A stretch of DNA of 25,957 bases, from contig JBIISM010000021.1 of NCBI GenBank assembly GCA_044341025.1, positions 1 to 25,957 of the forward strand, written 5' to 3'. Of this stretch, positions 8,032 to 15,204 are shown in pieces. The position numbers and the translations under genes were made by a program. The DNA is from JABMMZ01 sp044341025 (GTDB taxonomy: Bacteria; Bacteroidota; Bacteroidia; NS11-12g; UBA955). Under the pieces are notes generated by a model that saw nothing but the letters and a program-made list of their open reading frames with translations, was not told the DNA's origin and did no database searches. The first letter of the stretch is position 1. Each line of letters begins with the position of its first letter.

Positions 8032-9546
8032 TTATTCACTTGGATTGGCTTGCCAGCGGTGGCATAGCGGAATAATTACAAACAAAGCAACAAGCATGCC
8101 TATGCCCCAATTTATAAGTCCAATGGTGTCCCAGTTGTAGTTAATCCAATCGTGTATTGGATAGGCCTGTCTAACGTTCACCCACAAATGGTTGATGCAT
8201 TTGTTAATGTCACCTGTTGCACTATAAATATTATACATTACAAGTGGGAACAGCCCTAGGAAACCAAATGAAAACCAGTGCAACCAGAGTGCTGAAAATA
8301 GTTTGTTGTGTTTGGAACGGATAAATCGGACGCTTAAAAACAAACACAAAACGATGAACAGTATAAATACATATTGTATGTCTTCTTCAAAGGCAAAGGT
8401 CATTAATCCAAATATTACAGCCCAAACCCCAGTCCCGATTATAGCGCTAATCCATGGTTTTAAGCGGGTAAAACGGAATAGAATAAGCAGTAAACTTAAG
8501 CCGAAGGCTATGTATAAATAGATGCTGGTTTGTTGTGCAGAAAAGAATCCATCGGTCCTTAAATTATGTACATGGTTGATTGAATAGTTTAAAGCTTCAA
8601 ATTCACCTTCCATATAATTTAATTGAGCGAATTCAAACTCTTTTAATCCACCGTAAGAGGAAGTAACTTCATGGTAAACAGTATTCTTCTCATCAAGAAA
8701 ACACCAGGCCACCAGTGTGTCAATATCCACTTTATAGCGCGCATGGTACTTGTCCATGGTTTTGAAATAGGCTTGTAAGCAGGTTTTAATTGAGTCGCGT
8801 TCTTTGTTTTTTAACCAACGCTTTACAATATAGTGGTAATCGTACGCATCGTTTTTAAATTCAACTTGCTGTATCGCTTTTTCAAAATAATTGCCGTATA
8901 AATATTCAGAATAAGAACTTGAAGGCGCCGCAGTTGCTTCGCTAGCTGCCATGCTAGCGTCTTGGGTACTTATTGGTTCGGAAGAACTTGCATCACAATA
9001 ATCAATTGGAGCTTGGGGCATTTTCTTGTCGCGTTCAGCTCTTGCCTCAAAAGAATCACAGCAGTTTTGGCTGTCGTATTTGTTGCTCGACGTAGGGATA
9101 AAGGCCGCTGCTAAATTGACGATTTTAGCGTCTTCCTCAGGATTCAAATGGGCGCTAATTTTTAACAGTTTTAAATGACGCGCATACAAGTAGGTATGGA
9201 AAATGGGGAGGTTGAGGATGAATATAAAAAACACCAAGAAAAACTCTTTTCTTAAGCGCGATTTTGTTACCGGGTAAAAACTTTTAAAGGCGTTGTGTCG
9301 AAGGTAATAGATAAGCCAAATAATGAGTCCTAAGATCAATAGTAAACCACCTAAAAGGAAGATTTGAAAGTGTTTCAAACCTGAGTATTCCCAGTCCTTA
9401 AATACGCTGAGGCCAGCTACTGAATTGTAACCGATTAAGAAGAAAAAGCTGTGACATATCAAAGCAAATATTAGCACTTGAGCTATTTTGATGTTCCAGA
9501 GCAAGGGGTGGTTGAACAACAAATATTGGTTTATTTTTTTGAGCAT
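8032..9546 (-). CDS. Polytopic membrane protein, likely partner of the adjacent ABC ATPase
   Basis: A 504-residue protein with about eight membrane helices: roughly 20-42, 60-83, 102-122, then after a large loop 344-362, 368-387, 391-411, 420-442 and 478-498. The loop (about 125-340), probably outside the cytoplasm, holds a Ser/Ala-rich low-complexity stretch near 185-215 and a CC pair plus another Cys. It starts 1 nt after the stop of the ABC ATPase gene, so the two are almost certainly one operon and probably one transporter or regulated membrane complex. It does not show a permease signature I recognise, and no substrate is implied. DNA for the low-complexity part contains a GCTAGC inverted repeat (8941-8958). 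Confidence 0.75.
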   Translation of the reverse strand: MLKKINQYLLFNHPLLWNIKIAQVLIFALICHSFFFLIGYNSVAGLSVFKDWEYSGLKHFQIFLLGGLLLILGLIIWLIYYLRHNAFKSFYPVTKSRLRKEFFLVFFIFILNLPIFHTYLYARHLKLLKISAHLNPEEDAKIVNLAAAFIPTSSNKYDSQNCCDSFEARAERDKKMPQAPIDYCDASSSEPISTQDASMAASEATAAPSSSYSEYLYGNYFEKAIQQVEFKNDAYDYHYIVKRWLKNKERDSIKTCLQAYFKTMDKYHARYKVDIDTLVAWCFLDEKNTVYHEVTSSYGGLKEFEFAQLNYMEGEFEALNYSINHVHNLRTDGFFSAQQTSIYLYIAFGLSLLLILFRFTRLKPWISAIIGTGVWAVIFGLMTFAFEEDIQYVFILFIVLCLFLSVRFIRSKHNKLFSALWLHWFSFGFLGLFPLVMYNIYSATGDINKCINHLWVNVRQAYPIHDWINYNWDTIGLINWGIGMLVALFVIIPLCHRWQANPSE

Positions 9547-9547
9547 G

Positions 9548-10690
9548 TTATTGGATGAAAAAACGTCTTGATGATTGTGTGATGTTGCGTAAATAATTTA
9601 CTTTTAATTTCTGTTCACTGATTTTAGTGAATATTCCATTTTCAGTGCTGCCGGCCTTAAAGTACATAACATAAACACCTCCATTAAATTGAATTTGACT
9701 CATGCCGATAGATTCAAATGCTTTGGTAATGGTTTCTCTGCTTTCATCAATTTCCATTTCGAAAATCAATTCTTGTCCCTCTTGCAGATCCTGGTTCTTA
9801 TATTGGTATTGTGCTTCACCCTGACGGAGGAAAATAACCAAGTCGGATATTTTTTCTACTTCATAAAGTTGCTGTGAGCTGAGCACCAAGCCGAAGGGAT
9901 GGGAGGTCGATTCGCTCATGTACTTTAAATCTTGTAAGATGGTTTGTTGTGAGATAATGTCAAGGTTAGAAAGTGGTTCGTCTAACAACATCAACTCAGG
10001 TTTTCTGAGCAGTGATTTTGCCAATTCAAACCTTGTTCTATAACCAGAAGAAATGCTGTTCCAAGTGTGGTTTTTAAACGGACGAAGGCCGAGGCGGGCT
10101 ATGATGAGTTCTGCGCGCATTGCGTTTTCTTTTCCTGTAATGCCATTTGAGCTGAGGGTGAAATGCAGATTGTCCATTAAAGAACCATACCAGCGGGGAA
10201 CGCGTTGAGGGATGTATATTAGTCTAGACCTTAAATCAAACAAGCTTTTGCTTTCCTTCTCTGCAGCGTATTTTATAGTGCCTGCATCTGGTTCAAGGTC
10301 TTTGCAAAGTAAGCGCAATAATGAGGTTTTGCCATTGCCATTTTCGCCCACCAGCCCAACCACTTCGCCGTATTTAAGTGTAAAACTTAATGGCGAGATT
10401 TTGAATTGACTGCTTTTGTATTGCTTTCCTAAATCTTTTACCTCTAATAAATTTAAATTAGAATGCGTTTTAACCGGATATGGGTATTGGTTTAGTTTTT
10501 GAATTAACGTGTCTAAACTTTCTTGGTTGATTGAATTGCTGGATTCATAAACATCCAAAAGGTCTAATAAACTTTGTTGTATCAGTAGATCGTTGGTGTC
10601 CATAACACAATCGATCAAACGACGAATACCAAGACTTTGGTCTCCATTGTCAAAGCAATCCTTTACATGTTGAATTTTGAGCGTGTTCAT
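9548..10690 (-). CDS. ABC transporter ATP-binding protein with helical N-terminal extension
   Basis: A 380-residue cytoplasmic ATPase. Residues 1-80 form an extra, mostly helical region (LLIQQSLLDLLDVYESSNS and similar), absent from ordinary exporters. The ABC domain follows: Walker A GENGNGKT (115-122), Q-loop Gln162 in YIPQRVP, signature SSGYR at 214-218 where LSGGQ is usual, Walker B LMLLDEP (233-239) with the D-loop SNLD. The H-loop reads VLSSQQLYEVE (269-279), with Gln273 at the place of the usual switch histidine. A C-terminal domain of about 75 residues follows (from about 305). It resembles the NatA/CcmA side of the ABC family. It precedes the membrane protein at 8032-9546 by 1 nt. 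Start ATG 10690, with a weak TTAATTGCAG box upstream. Confidence 0.88.
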   Translation of the reverse strand: MNTLKIQHVKDCFDNGDQSLGIRRLIDCVMDTNDLLIQQSLLDLLDVYESSNSINQESLDTLIQKLNQYPYPVKTHSNLNLLEVKDLGKQYKSSQFKISPLSFTLKYGEVVGLVGENGNGKTSLLRLLCKDLEPDAGTIKYAAEKESKSLFDLRSRLIYIPQRVPRWYGSLMDNLHFTLSSNGITGKENAMRAELIIARLGLRPFKNHTWNSISSGYRTRFELAKSLLRKPELMLLDEPLSNLDIISQQTILQDLKYMSESTSHPFGLVLSSQQLYEVEKISDLVIFLRQGEAQYQYKNQDLQEGQELIFEMEIDESRETITKAFESIGMSQIQFNGGVYVMYFKAGSTENGIFTKISEQKLKVNYLRNITQSSRRFFIQ

Positions 10691-10834
10691 TCTGCTGCAA
10701 TTAACTAAATTGGATTTGTATTTATTGCTTTTTAATTTAATATTCTATCAACATTGGATTTTAGGTTATAAGTGTTTAACCAAGATCATTGTTTTTAATG
10801 GGATATTCTGTTTTTTTAATTAAAGAAATAAGTC

Positions 10835-10842
10835 CATTTTTG
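10835..10842 (+). promoter_or_regulatory. -7 box CATTTTTG for the PfkB kinase gene
   Basis: CATTTTTG followed by CACC matches TAnnTTTG at all but the first base and ends 9 nt before ATG 10852. It resembles the gltX promoter (TAATTTTGCACC). It lies inside the longer open frame that begins at 10789 and so favours the start at 10852. Confidence 0.5.
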
Positions 10843-10851
10843 CACCTTATT

Positions 10852-11775
10852 ATGAGTTTATTAGTTACAGGCACAGTAGCCTTCGATGCCATTGAAACCC
10901 CATTTGGTAAAACAGACAAAATTATTGGTGGAGCTGCTACCTATGTAAGTTTGGCAGCCTCTTATTTTACCAAAGATGTTGCGCTTGTTGCAGTGGTGGG
11001 CGATGACTTTCCTCAAGAATACATTGACTTGTTAAACAATAAGGGAATTAACACCAAAGGTTTGCAAGTAAAGGCTGGAGAAAAATCGTTTTTCTGGAGT
11101 GGCCGTTATTTCAATGACATGAACAGCAGAGAGACTTTGATTACTGAATTAAATGTATTGGCTGATTTTGATCCGATAGTGCCAGAAGGATTAGAAAGTC
11201 CAGACTATTTGATGTTGGGTAATTTGGCCCCTATTGTACAAAGCACTTTAATTTCAAGACTTAAAAACAGACCCAAATTGATTGTAATGGACACCATGAA
11301 TTTTTGGATGGACATTGCGATGGACGATTTAATGAAGACCATCAGCATGGTGGATGTATTAAGCATCAACGATGAAGAAGCCAGGCAATTGTCTGGTGAA
11401 TACAGTTTGAGAAAAGCGGCAAGAAAAATATTGACTATGGGCCCTAAATATTTAATTATTAAAAAGGGTGAACACGGTGCCTTGTTGTTTTTTGAAGAGG
11501 AAGTTTATTTTGCTCCTGCAATGTTGTTGGAAGACGTGTTCGATCCAACTGGTGCTGGAGATACATTTGCTGGAGGTTTTATTGGATGGATAGCCAGCAC
11601 CAATGATATCAGTTTTGAAAACATGAAACGCGCCCTTATTTATGGCAGTGCTTTGGCAAGTTTTTGTGTTGAAAAATTTGGTACAGAAAACATATTGGAC
11701 ATAGATGCCAATAAATTAAGGGATAGGGTGAGCGATTTTCGCCGTTTGTCTTACGTCGATTTCTTAACAGACTAA
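10852..11775 (+). CDS. PfkB-family carbohydrate/nucleoside kinase
   Basis: A 307-residue cytosolic ribokinase-fold kinase that phosphorylates a sugar or nucleoside with ATP. The C-terminal signature DPTGAGDTFAGGF (231-243), with catalytic base Asp237 and the anion hole GAGD, is intact. The N-terminal GG motif, IIGGAATYVSLAASY, is at about 25-38, and KKGEHGALLF (about 204-213) is the usual ATP-site strand. The substrate cannot be assigned. An in-frame start exists at 10789 but gives an unconserved leader and precedes the -7 box, so ATG 10852 (MSLLVTGTVAFDAIETPFGK) is used. The aat gene starts 4 nt after its stop, so they form an operon. Divergent from the ABC operon, with about 160 bp between. 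Confidence 0.9.
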   Translation: MSLLVTGTVAFDAIETPFGKTDKIIGGAATYVSLAASYFTKDVALVAVVGDDFPQEYIDLLNNKGINTKGLQVKAGEKSFFWSGRYFNDMNSRETLITELNVLADFDPIVPEGLESPDYLMLGNLAPIVQSTLISRLKNRPKLIVMDTMNFWMDIAMDDLMKTISMVDVLSINDEEARQLSGEYSLRKAARKILTMGPKYLIIKKGEHGALLFFEEEVYFAPAMLLEDVFDPTGAGDTFAGGFIGWIASTNDISFENMKRALIYGSALASFCVEKFGTENILDIDANKLRDRVSDFRRLSYVDFLTD

Positions 11776-11779
11776 AATT

Positions 11780-12343
11780 ATGCTTACGGCGCATCAGGTT
11801 TTAGATGGATACACCCAGGGGATTTTCCCTATGGCTGATCCGGATGAAGGCGATGCAATTTATTGGTATGAGCCGACCATGCGTGGCATTATTTTGCCAA
11901 ATGAATTTCATATCCCGAAGAACCTTAAAAAACTGTATTTAAAACACCCCTTTGAATTGCGCATTAACAGCAATTTTCGATTGTGCATGGAGAATTGTTC
12001 AAAGCGCGATGAGACATGGATTTCTGAGGAAATTGTTGAGGTGTATTCTGGCTTGAATAAAATGGGCTTTGGATTTAGTTTTGAAGCTTGGTTGGACGGA
12101 GAAATGGTGGGTGGTTTGTACGGCATAGCCATGGGGAAAGTTTTCTTCGGTGAAAGCATGTTTCACACGGCCACGAATGCCAGCAAAATTGCTTTGGTCT
12201 ATTTAGTCGATTGGTTAAAGATCCATGGTTTTATCTTGCTCGATTGCCAGTTTATCAACGAGCATTTGTTGCAATTTGGTGCCAAGGAAATACCACAAAA
12301 GGAATTTTTGGACTTGTTGAGCGAGGCCTTAAGTGAGGGCTAG
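11780..12343 (+). CDS. aat: Leucyl/phenylalanyl-tRNA--protein transferase
   Basis: Aat moves Leu or Phe from aminoacyl-tRNA to the N-terminus of proteins with basic first residues, marking them for ClpS/ClpAP in the N-degron pathway. The 187-residue length is at the short end of the family. Visible landmarks in order: GYTQGIFPMADP (10-21), IYWYEPTMRGII (27-38), TWI (79-81), the FEAWLDGEMVGGLYG strand (101-115), GESMF (124-128), NASK (133-136) and DCQ (155-157), which with the following HL and FGAKEI complete the GNAT-like core. It is cytosolic. It lies 4 nt after the PfkB gene and 50 bp before the end of a convergent gene. Confidence 0.92.
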   Translation: MLTAHQVLDGYTQGIFPMADPDEGDAIYWYEPTMRGIILPNEFHIPKNLKKLYLKHPFELRINSNFRLCMENCSKRDETWISEEIVEVYSGLNKMGFGFSFEAWLDGEMVGGLYGIAMGKVFFGESMFHTATNASKIALVYLVDWLKIHGFILLDCQFINEHLLQFGAKEIPQKEFLDLLSEALSEG

Positions 12344-12380
12344 TAATTTAAGTTGTTGTTTAAGTCTTATTCCCAAAAGG

Positions 12381-12392
12381 CCAAGCGCTTGG
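12381..12392. terminator. Palindrome between convergent genes, possible two-way terminator
   Basis: CCAAGCGCTTGG is a perfect 12-bp palindrome in the 50-bp gap between the stops of aat (12343) and the minus-strand gene (12394). On the plus strand it is followed by TTTATTTGG, and it is preceded by AAAAGG. As a hairpin it has a very small loop, so termination is only a suggestion from position and symmetry. Confidence 0.35.
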
Positions 12393-12393
12393 T

Positions 12394-13155
12394 TTATTTG
12401 GCGGAAATTGATTTGCCGAATTTTTTGAACGATATTATATTTTCCGTTACTTTGGAAATTATTCGAATGAGTTTGTAAATCAAGAAGATAATAAAAATAT
12501 TTAGCAAAGAAAATAAGATATCTCCTATATTATTTAAGATAAAGTCACCGAAACAGAGTTTCATCAATTTAGCAATTTGCGTGCTGAATAACACAAACCA
12601 AATGACAATTAATAAGCGGATATTGTCGGAAGTCGATTTGAAATTTCTAAGTACGTTTTTGTTCAGATATTTGAAGTATACAAAACTTAGATACGCCAAT
12701 ATAAATAAGGGCTGTATGACTGCTAAATTCTTCGAAGCGATTGACTGCAGTATGAAAAATTCGTTAAATGACATGTTTGTCTCATTGAACGTAATTGCGT
12801 TTTTATAACCCATGAATTCAAAAATAAGGACTGCAACCACAAGCATAAAAGGAATAGAATGAATCCAATCATAACGTTGTTTTTTGTTCGAATTACTCAG
12901 CGTGTTTCTGAAATAAAAAAAGGCCAATGGTGGAACCATAAAATAAAGTGGAGTAGTTATTTTTAGGATTGTTTTTAGGTAAGGTACTTGGTTGAAGAGA
13001 ACGACCAAAATGAAAGAAATTTGGATTACACTTTTCAATAAAATAGCCAAGCCCAAATACCTGTTCGGATAGCTATTGTCCGCTGCTTGAAAAAAAATGC
13101 TGAACCCAGCAAAAAACATAAATACTGAAAATAGGAAATAGACAATGATAGACAT
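12394..13155 (-). CDS. Seven-helix membrane protein resembling an AraC-type sensor without its DNA-binding domain
   Basis: A 253-residue protein that is almost wholly membrane embedded, with about seven hydrophobic helices. The segment PLYFMVPPLAFFYFRNTLSN followed by a basic RYDWIHSIPFML is the pattern of the sensor half of Bacteroidetes membrane-bound AraC regulators. In those proteins a linker of the form KKYxKSxLS leads into a C-terminal HTH. Here the chain ends FKKFGKSISAK and then stops, just where the HTH should begin, and only 50 bp separate it from aat. The gene is visibly AT-richer than its neighbours. A TAAATTTG box at 13168-13175 overlaps the earlier TTG start, so ATG 13155 was chosen. 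Alternative: an independent membrane family with the same fold. Confidence 0.65.
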   Translation of the reverse strand: MSIIVYFLFSVFMFFAGFSIFFQAADNSYPNRYLGLAILLKSVIQISFILVVLFNQVPYLKTILKITTPLYFMVPPLAFFYFRNTLSNSNKKQRYDWIHSIPFMLVVAVLIFEFMGYKNAITFNETNMSFNEFFILQSIASKNLAVIQPLFILAYLSFVYFKYLNKNVLRNFKSTSDNIRLLIVIWFVLFSTQIAKLMKLCFGDFILNNIGDILFSLLNIFIIFLIYKLIRIISKVTENIISFKKFGKSISAK

Positions 13156-13167
13156 ACTAATTGTGTG

Positions 13168-13175
13168 CAAATTTA
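13168..13175 (-). promoter_or_regulatory. -7 box TAAATTTG for the seven-helix protein gene
   Basis: On the minus strand 13175-13168 reads TAAATTTG then CACAC, an exact TAnnTTTG match ending 12 nt before ATG 13155. The possible TTG start at 13170 lies within it and would not be transcribed as a leader. Confidence 0.55.
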
Positions 13176-13443
13176 AACGATTAGGACGCTGTTTTTTTTT
13201 GAGTTATCCTTGCTTATTCCTCTAATTAGTACTATTTTTGTCTGAATAATTTTAAAATTAATTTGTTGATAATTAATTGTTTGTGTTACTTTGTACTACA
13301 AAATGTACTTTATTTGTGTTTTAATTGTCTTTTATTGTGAATTATTTCGATTTATATGTAGAATGCACATTTGAAATGTATTCAATTCCACGGCTTTTTT
13401 CATCCTAAACTTTTTTTACCCTTTCTAAACTTTATTTTTTCAT

Positions 13444-13451
13444 TAAGTTTG
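13444..13451 (+). promoter_or_regulatory. -7 box TAAGTTTG for the biotin carboxylase gene
   Basis: TAAGTTTG then CAACA ends 11 nt before the ATG at 13463. The rest of the 292-bp gap (13171-13462) is very AT-rich, with runs of T, and holds no open frame, RNA gene or further motif that I could support. Confidence 0.55.
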
Positions 13452-13462
13452 CAACATAAACC

Positions 13463-14968
13463 ATGATTCGTTCAATTAAAAAACTATTGGTAGCTAACCG
13501 CGGAGAAATTGCCATTCGTGTAATGCGCACTTGCCGTGAGTTGGGTATAAAAACAGTGGCTGTTTATAGCGATGCCGACCGCAATGCGCTGCATGTTCGT
13601 TATGCGGATGAGGCCTACAGACTAGGTCCACCGCCTTCGCGCGAAAGTTATTTATTGGCCGATAAAATTATTGAGATATGCAAAACCCACAACGTAGATG
13701 CTGTGCATCCTGGTTATGGATTTTTAAGTGAACGGTCTGAATTTGCCATTAAATTGGCCGAAGCAGGCATCATTTTCGTAGGGCCATCTGCTGAAAGCAT
13801 GGATTTGATGGGAAGTAAAATTGCCAGCAAGCAAGCGGTCGAAAAATTTGGGGTTCCTTTGGTTCCAGGATTGAAAGAAGCCATTACAGATATAGAAGCA
13901 GCCAAGCTAGTTGCGGTTGAAATTGGATTTCCTGTTTTGATTAAAGCAAGTGCTGGCGGGGGAGGAAAGGGCATGAGAATTGTTAATGGGGTTGACGAGT
14001 TTGAACCACAAATGCACATGGCCCAAAGTGAAGCTTTGAGTTCTTTTGGCGACGACAGTGTGTTTATTGAAAAATATGTTGCTGCACCAAGGCATATAGA
14101 AATTCAATTGATGGCCGACAACCATGGCAATGTGTGTTATTTGTTTGAGCGCGATTGTAGCATTCAAAGAAGACATCAAAAATTGGTTGAAGAAGCGCCG
14201 AGTGCGGTGTTGACTCCTGAAATGCGCAAGCAAATGGGAGAAGCAGCTGTGAATGTTGCTAGAGCAGCTAATTACAGTGGAGCTGGAACGGTTGAGTTTT
14301 TATTGGATGAAAAATTGAATTTCTATTTTCTAGAAATGAATACCCGTTTGCAAGTTGAACATCCTGTAACAGAATTGATAACAGGTTTGGACTTAGTAAA
14401 AGAACAAATACGTGTGGCTGAAGGCCATCCTTTGAGTTTTACCCAAGACGATTTGAAAATCAATGGACATGCTTTGGAACTGCGCGTTTGTGCTGAAGAT
14501 CCGATGAATAATTTCTTGCCAGATATTGGTACTTTAAGCACTTACCGAGTGCCACAAGGACCTGGTATCAGGGTGGATGATTGTATGGAAGAAGGCATGG
14601 AAATTCCGATTCATTACGACAACATGGTTGCTAAGCTTATTGTGTGGGCAGATACCCGCGACAATGCCATTGACAAAATGAAACGCGCCATTAGCGAATA
14701 CAGAATTTCTGGGGTAGCCAATACCTTACAATTTGGTCATTGGGTAATGGAAAACGAGCATTTTATCAACGGGAATTTTGACACCAAATTTATTGACAAT
14801 TATTTCAAACCAGAATATTTGCAATCAAAAGAAGACCAAACGCTCGAAGAAGCTTTGGGTTTGATCGCTTCTCATGTTTTCTCTAATAAGGTAGCAAGTA
14901 CTCAGGCTTCTAATGGTGCCAATTCTGCAGAGTCTGATTGGTATAAGAAACGAAGAAGCATGCGTTAA
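13463..14968 (+). CDS. accC: Biotin carboxylase subunit of an acyl-CoA (acetyl-/propionyl-CoA) carboxylase
   Basis: The enzyme carboxylates biotin on a carrier protein using ATP and bicarbonate, the first half-reaction of acetyl-CoA or propionyl-CoA carboxylase. The biotin-carboxylase N-domain starts KKLLVANRGEIAIRV (6-20) and includes HPGYGFLSE (82-90). The ATP-grasp domain has AGGGGKGMR (164-172) and the Mg/biotin-site segment EMNTRLQVEHPVTE (291-304); the C-domain follows. At 501 residues it is about 50 longer than the E. coli subunit; the extra C-terminus is hydrophilic and has no biotin site (no AMKM). No carrier or transferase gene lies nearby. Which acyl-CoA is used cannot be told from this subunit; the mutase subunit at 17260 makes propionyl-CoA possible. 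Confidence 0.93.
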   Translation: MIRSIKKLLVANRGEIAIRVMRTCRELGIKTVAVYSDADRNALHVRYADEAYRLGPPPSRESYLLADKIIEICKTHNVDAVHPGYGFLSERSEFAIKLAEAGIIFVGPSAESMDLMGSKIASKQAVEKFGVPLVPGLKEAITDIEAAKLVAVEIGFPVLIKASAGGGGKGMRIVNGVDEFEPQMHMAQSEALSSFGDDSVFIEKYVAAPRHIEIQLMADNHGNVCYLFERDCSIQRRHQKLVEEAPSAVLTPEMRKQMGEAAVNVARAANYSGAGTVEFLLDEKLNFYFLEMNTRLQVEHPVTELITGLDLVKEQIRVAEGHPLSFTQDDLKINGHALELRVCAEDPMNNFLPDIGTLSTYRVPQGPGIRVDDCMEEGMEIPIHYDNMVAKLIVWADTRDNAIDKMKRAISEYRISGVANTLQFGHWVMENEHFINGNFDTKFIDNYFKPEYLQSKEDQTLEEALGLIASHVFSNKVASTQASNGANSAESDWYKKRRSMR

Positions 14969-15189
14969 TTAGTTCTTGTATTGATATTTTATGCCACTTA
15001 GCAGTATAAAGCAGTAAAATTGGAAATAGTTTATCTGGATTAATTGACCTTTGGGAGCGGATATCCCCATTCTTGAGATTTAGGGCAATTTTAGTTTCTC
15101 CAATAAAATAATTATTCTTCACTTTTATTGAGGGTGCAACAGTTGTTAAGTCCTTGTTTTTATGCTATAAGATTCTCCCATTTTTTCTT

Positions 15190-15197
15190 TAATTTTG
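15190..15197 (+). promoter_or_regulatory. -7 box TAATTTTG for gltX
   Basis: TAATTTTG followed by CACC is an exact TAnnTTTG match and ends 7 nt before ATG 15205, so the transcript should have almost no leader. In the rest of the gap (14969-15189) I see nothing else that can be supported. Confidence 0.6.
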
Positions 15198-15204
15198 CAC
15201 CTTT

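Noticed and set aside
12345..12520. Alternative minus-strand frame (ending near 12343) that might be a displaced C-terminus of the AraC-like protein
   Set aside because: It is open for several dozen codons but has no helix-turn-helix pattern and overlaps a well-formed membrane helix in the main frame.
13171..13462. RNA gene or small ORF in the AT-rich gap before accC
   Set aside because: Only T-rich sequence and promoter boxes at both ends could be supported; no tRNA-like fold or credible frame was seen.
13463..14968. Pyruvate carboxylase or a fused acyl-CoA carboxylase alpha chain
   Set aside because: The protein ends after the biotin-carboxylase domain; there is no biotin-attachment motif and no carboxyltransferase domain.
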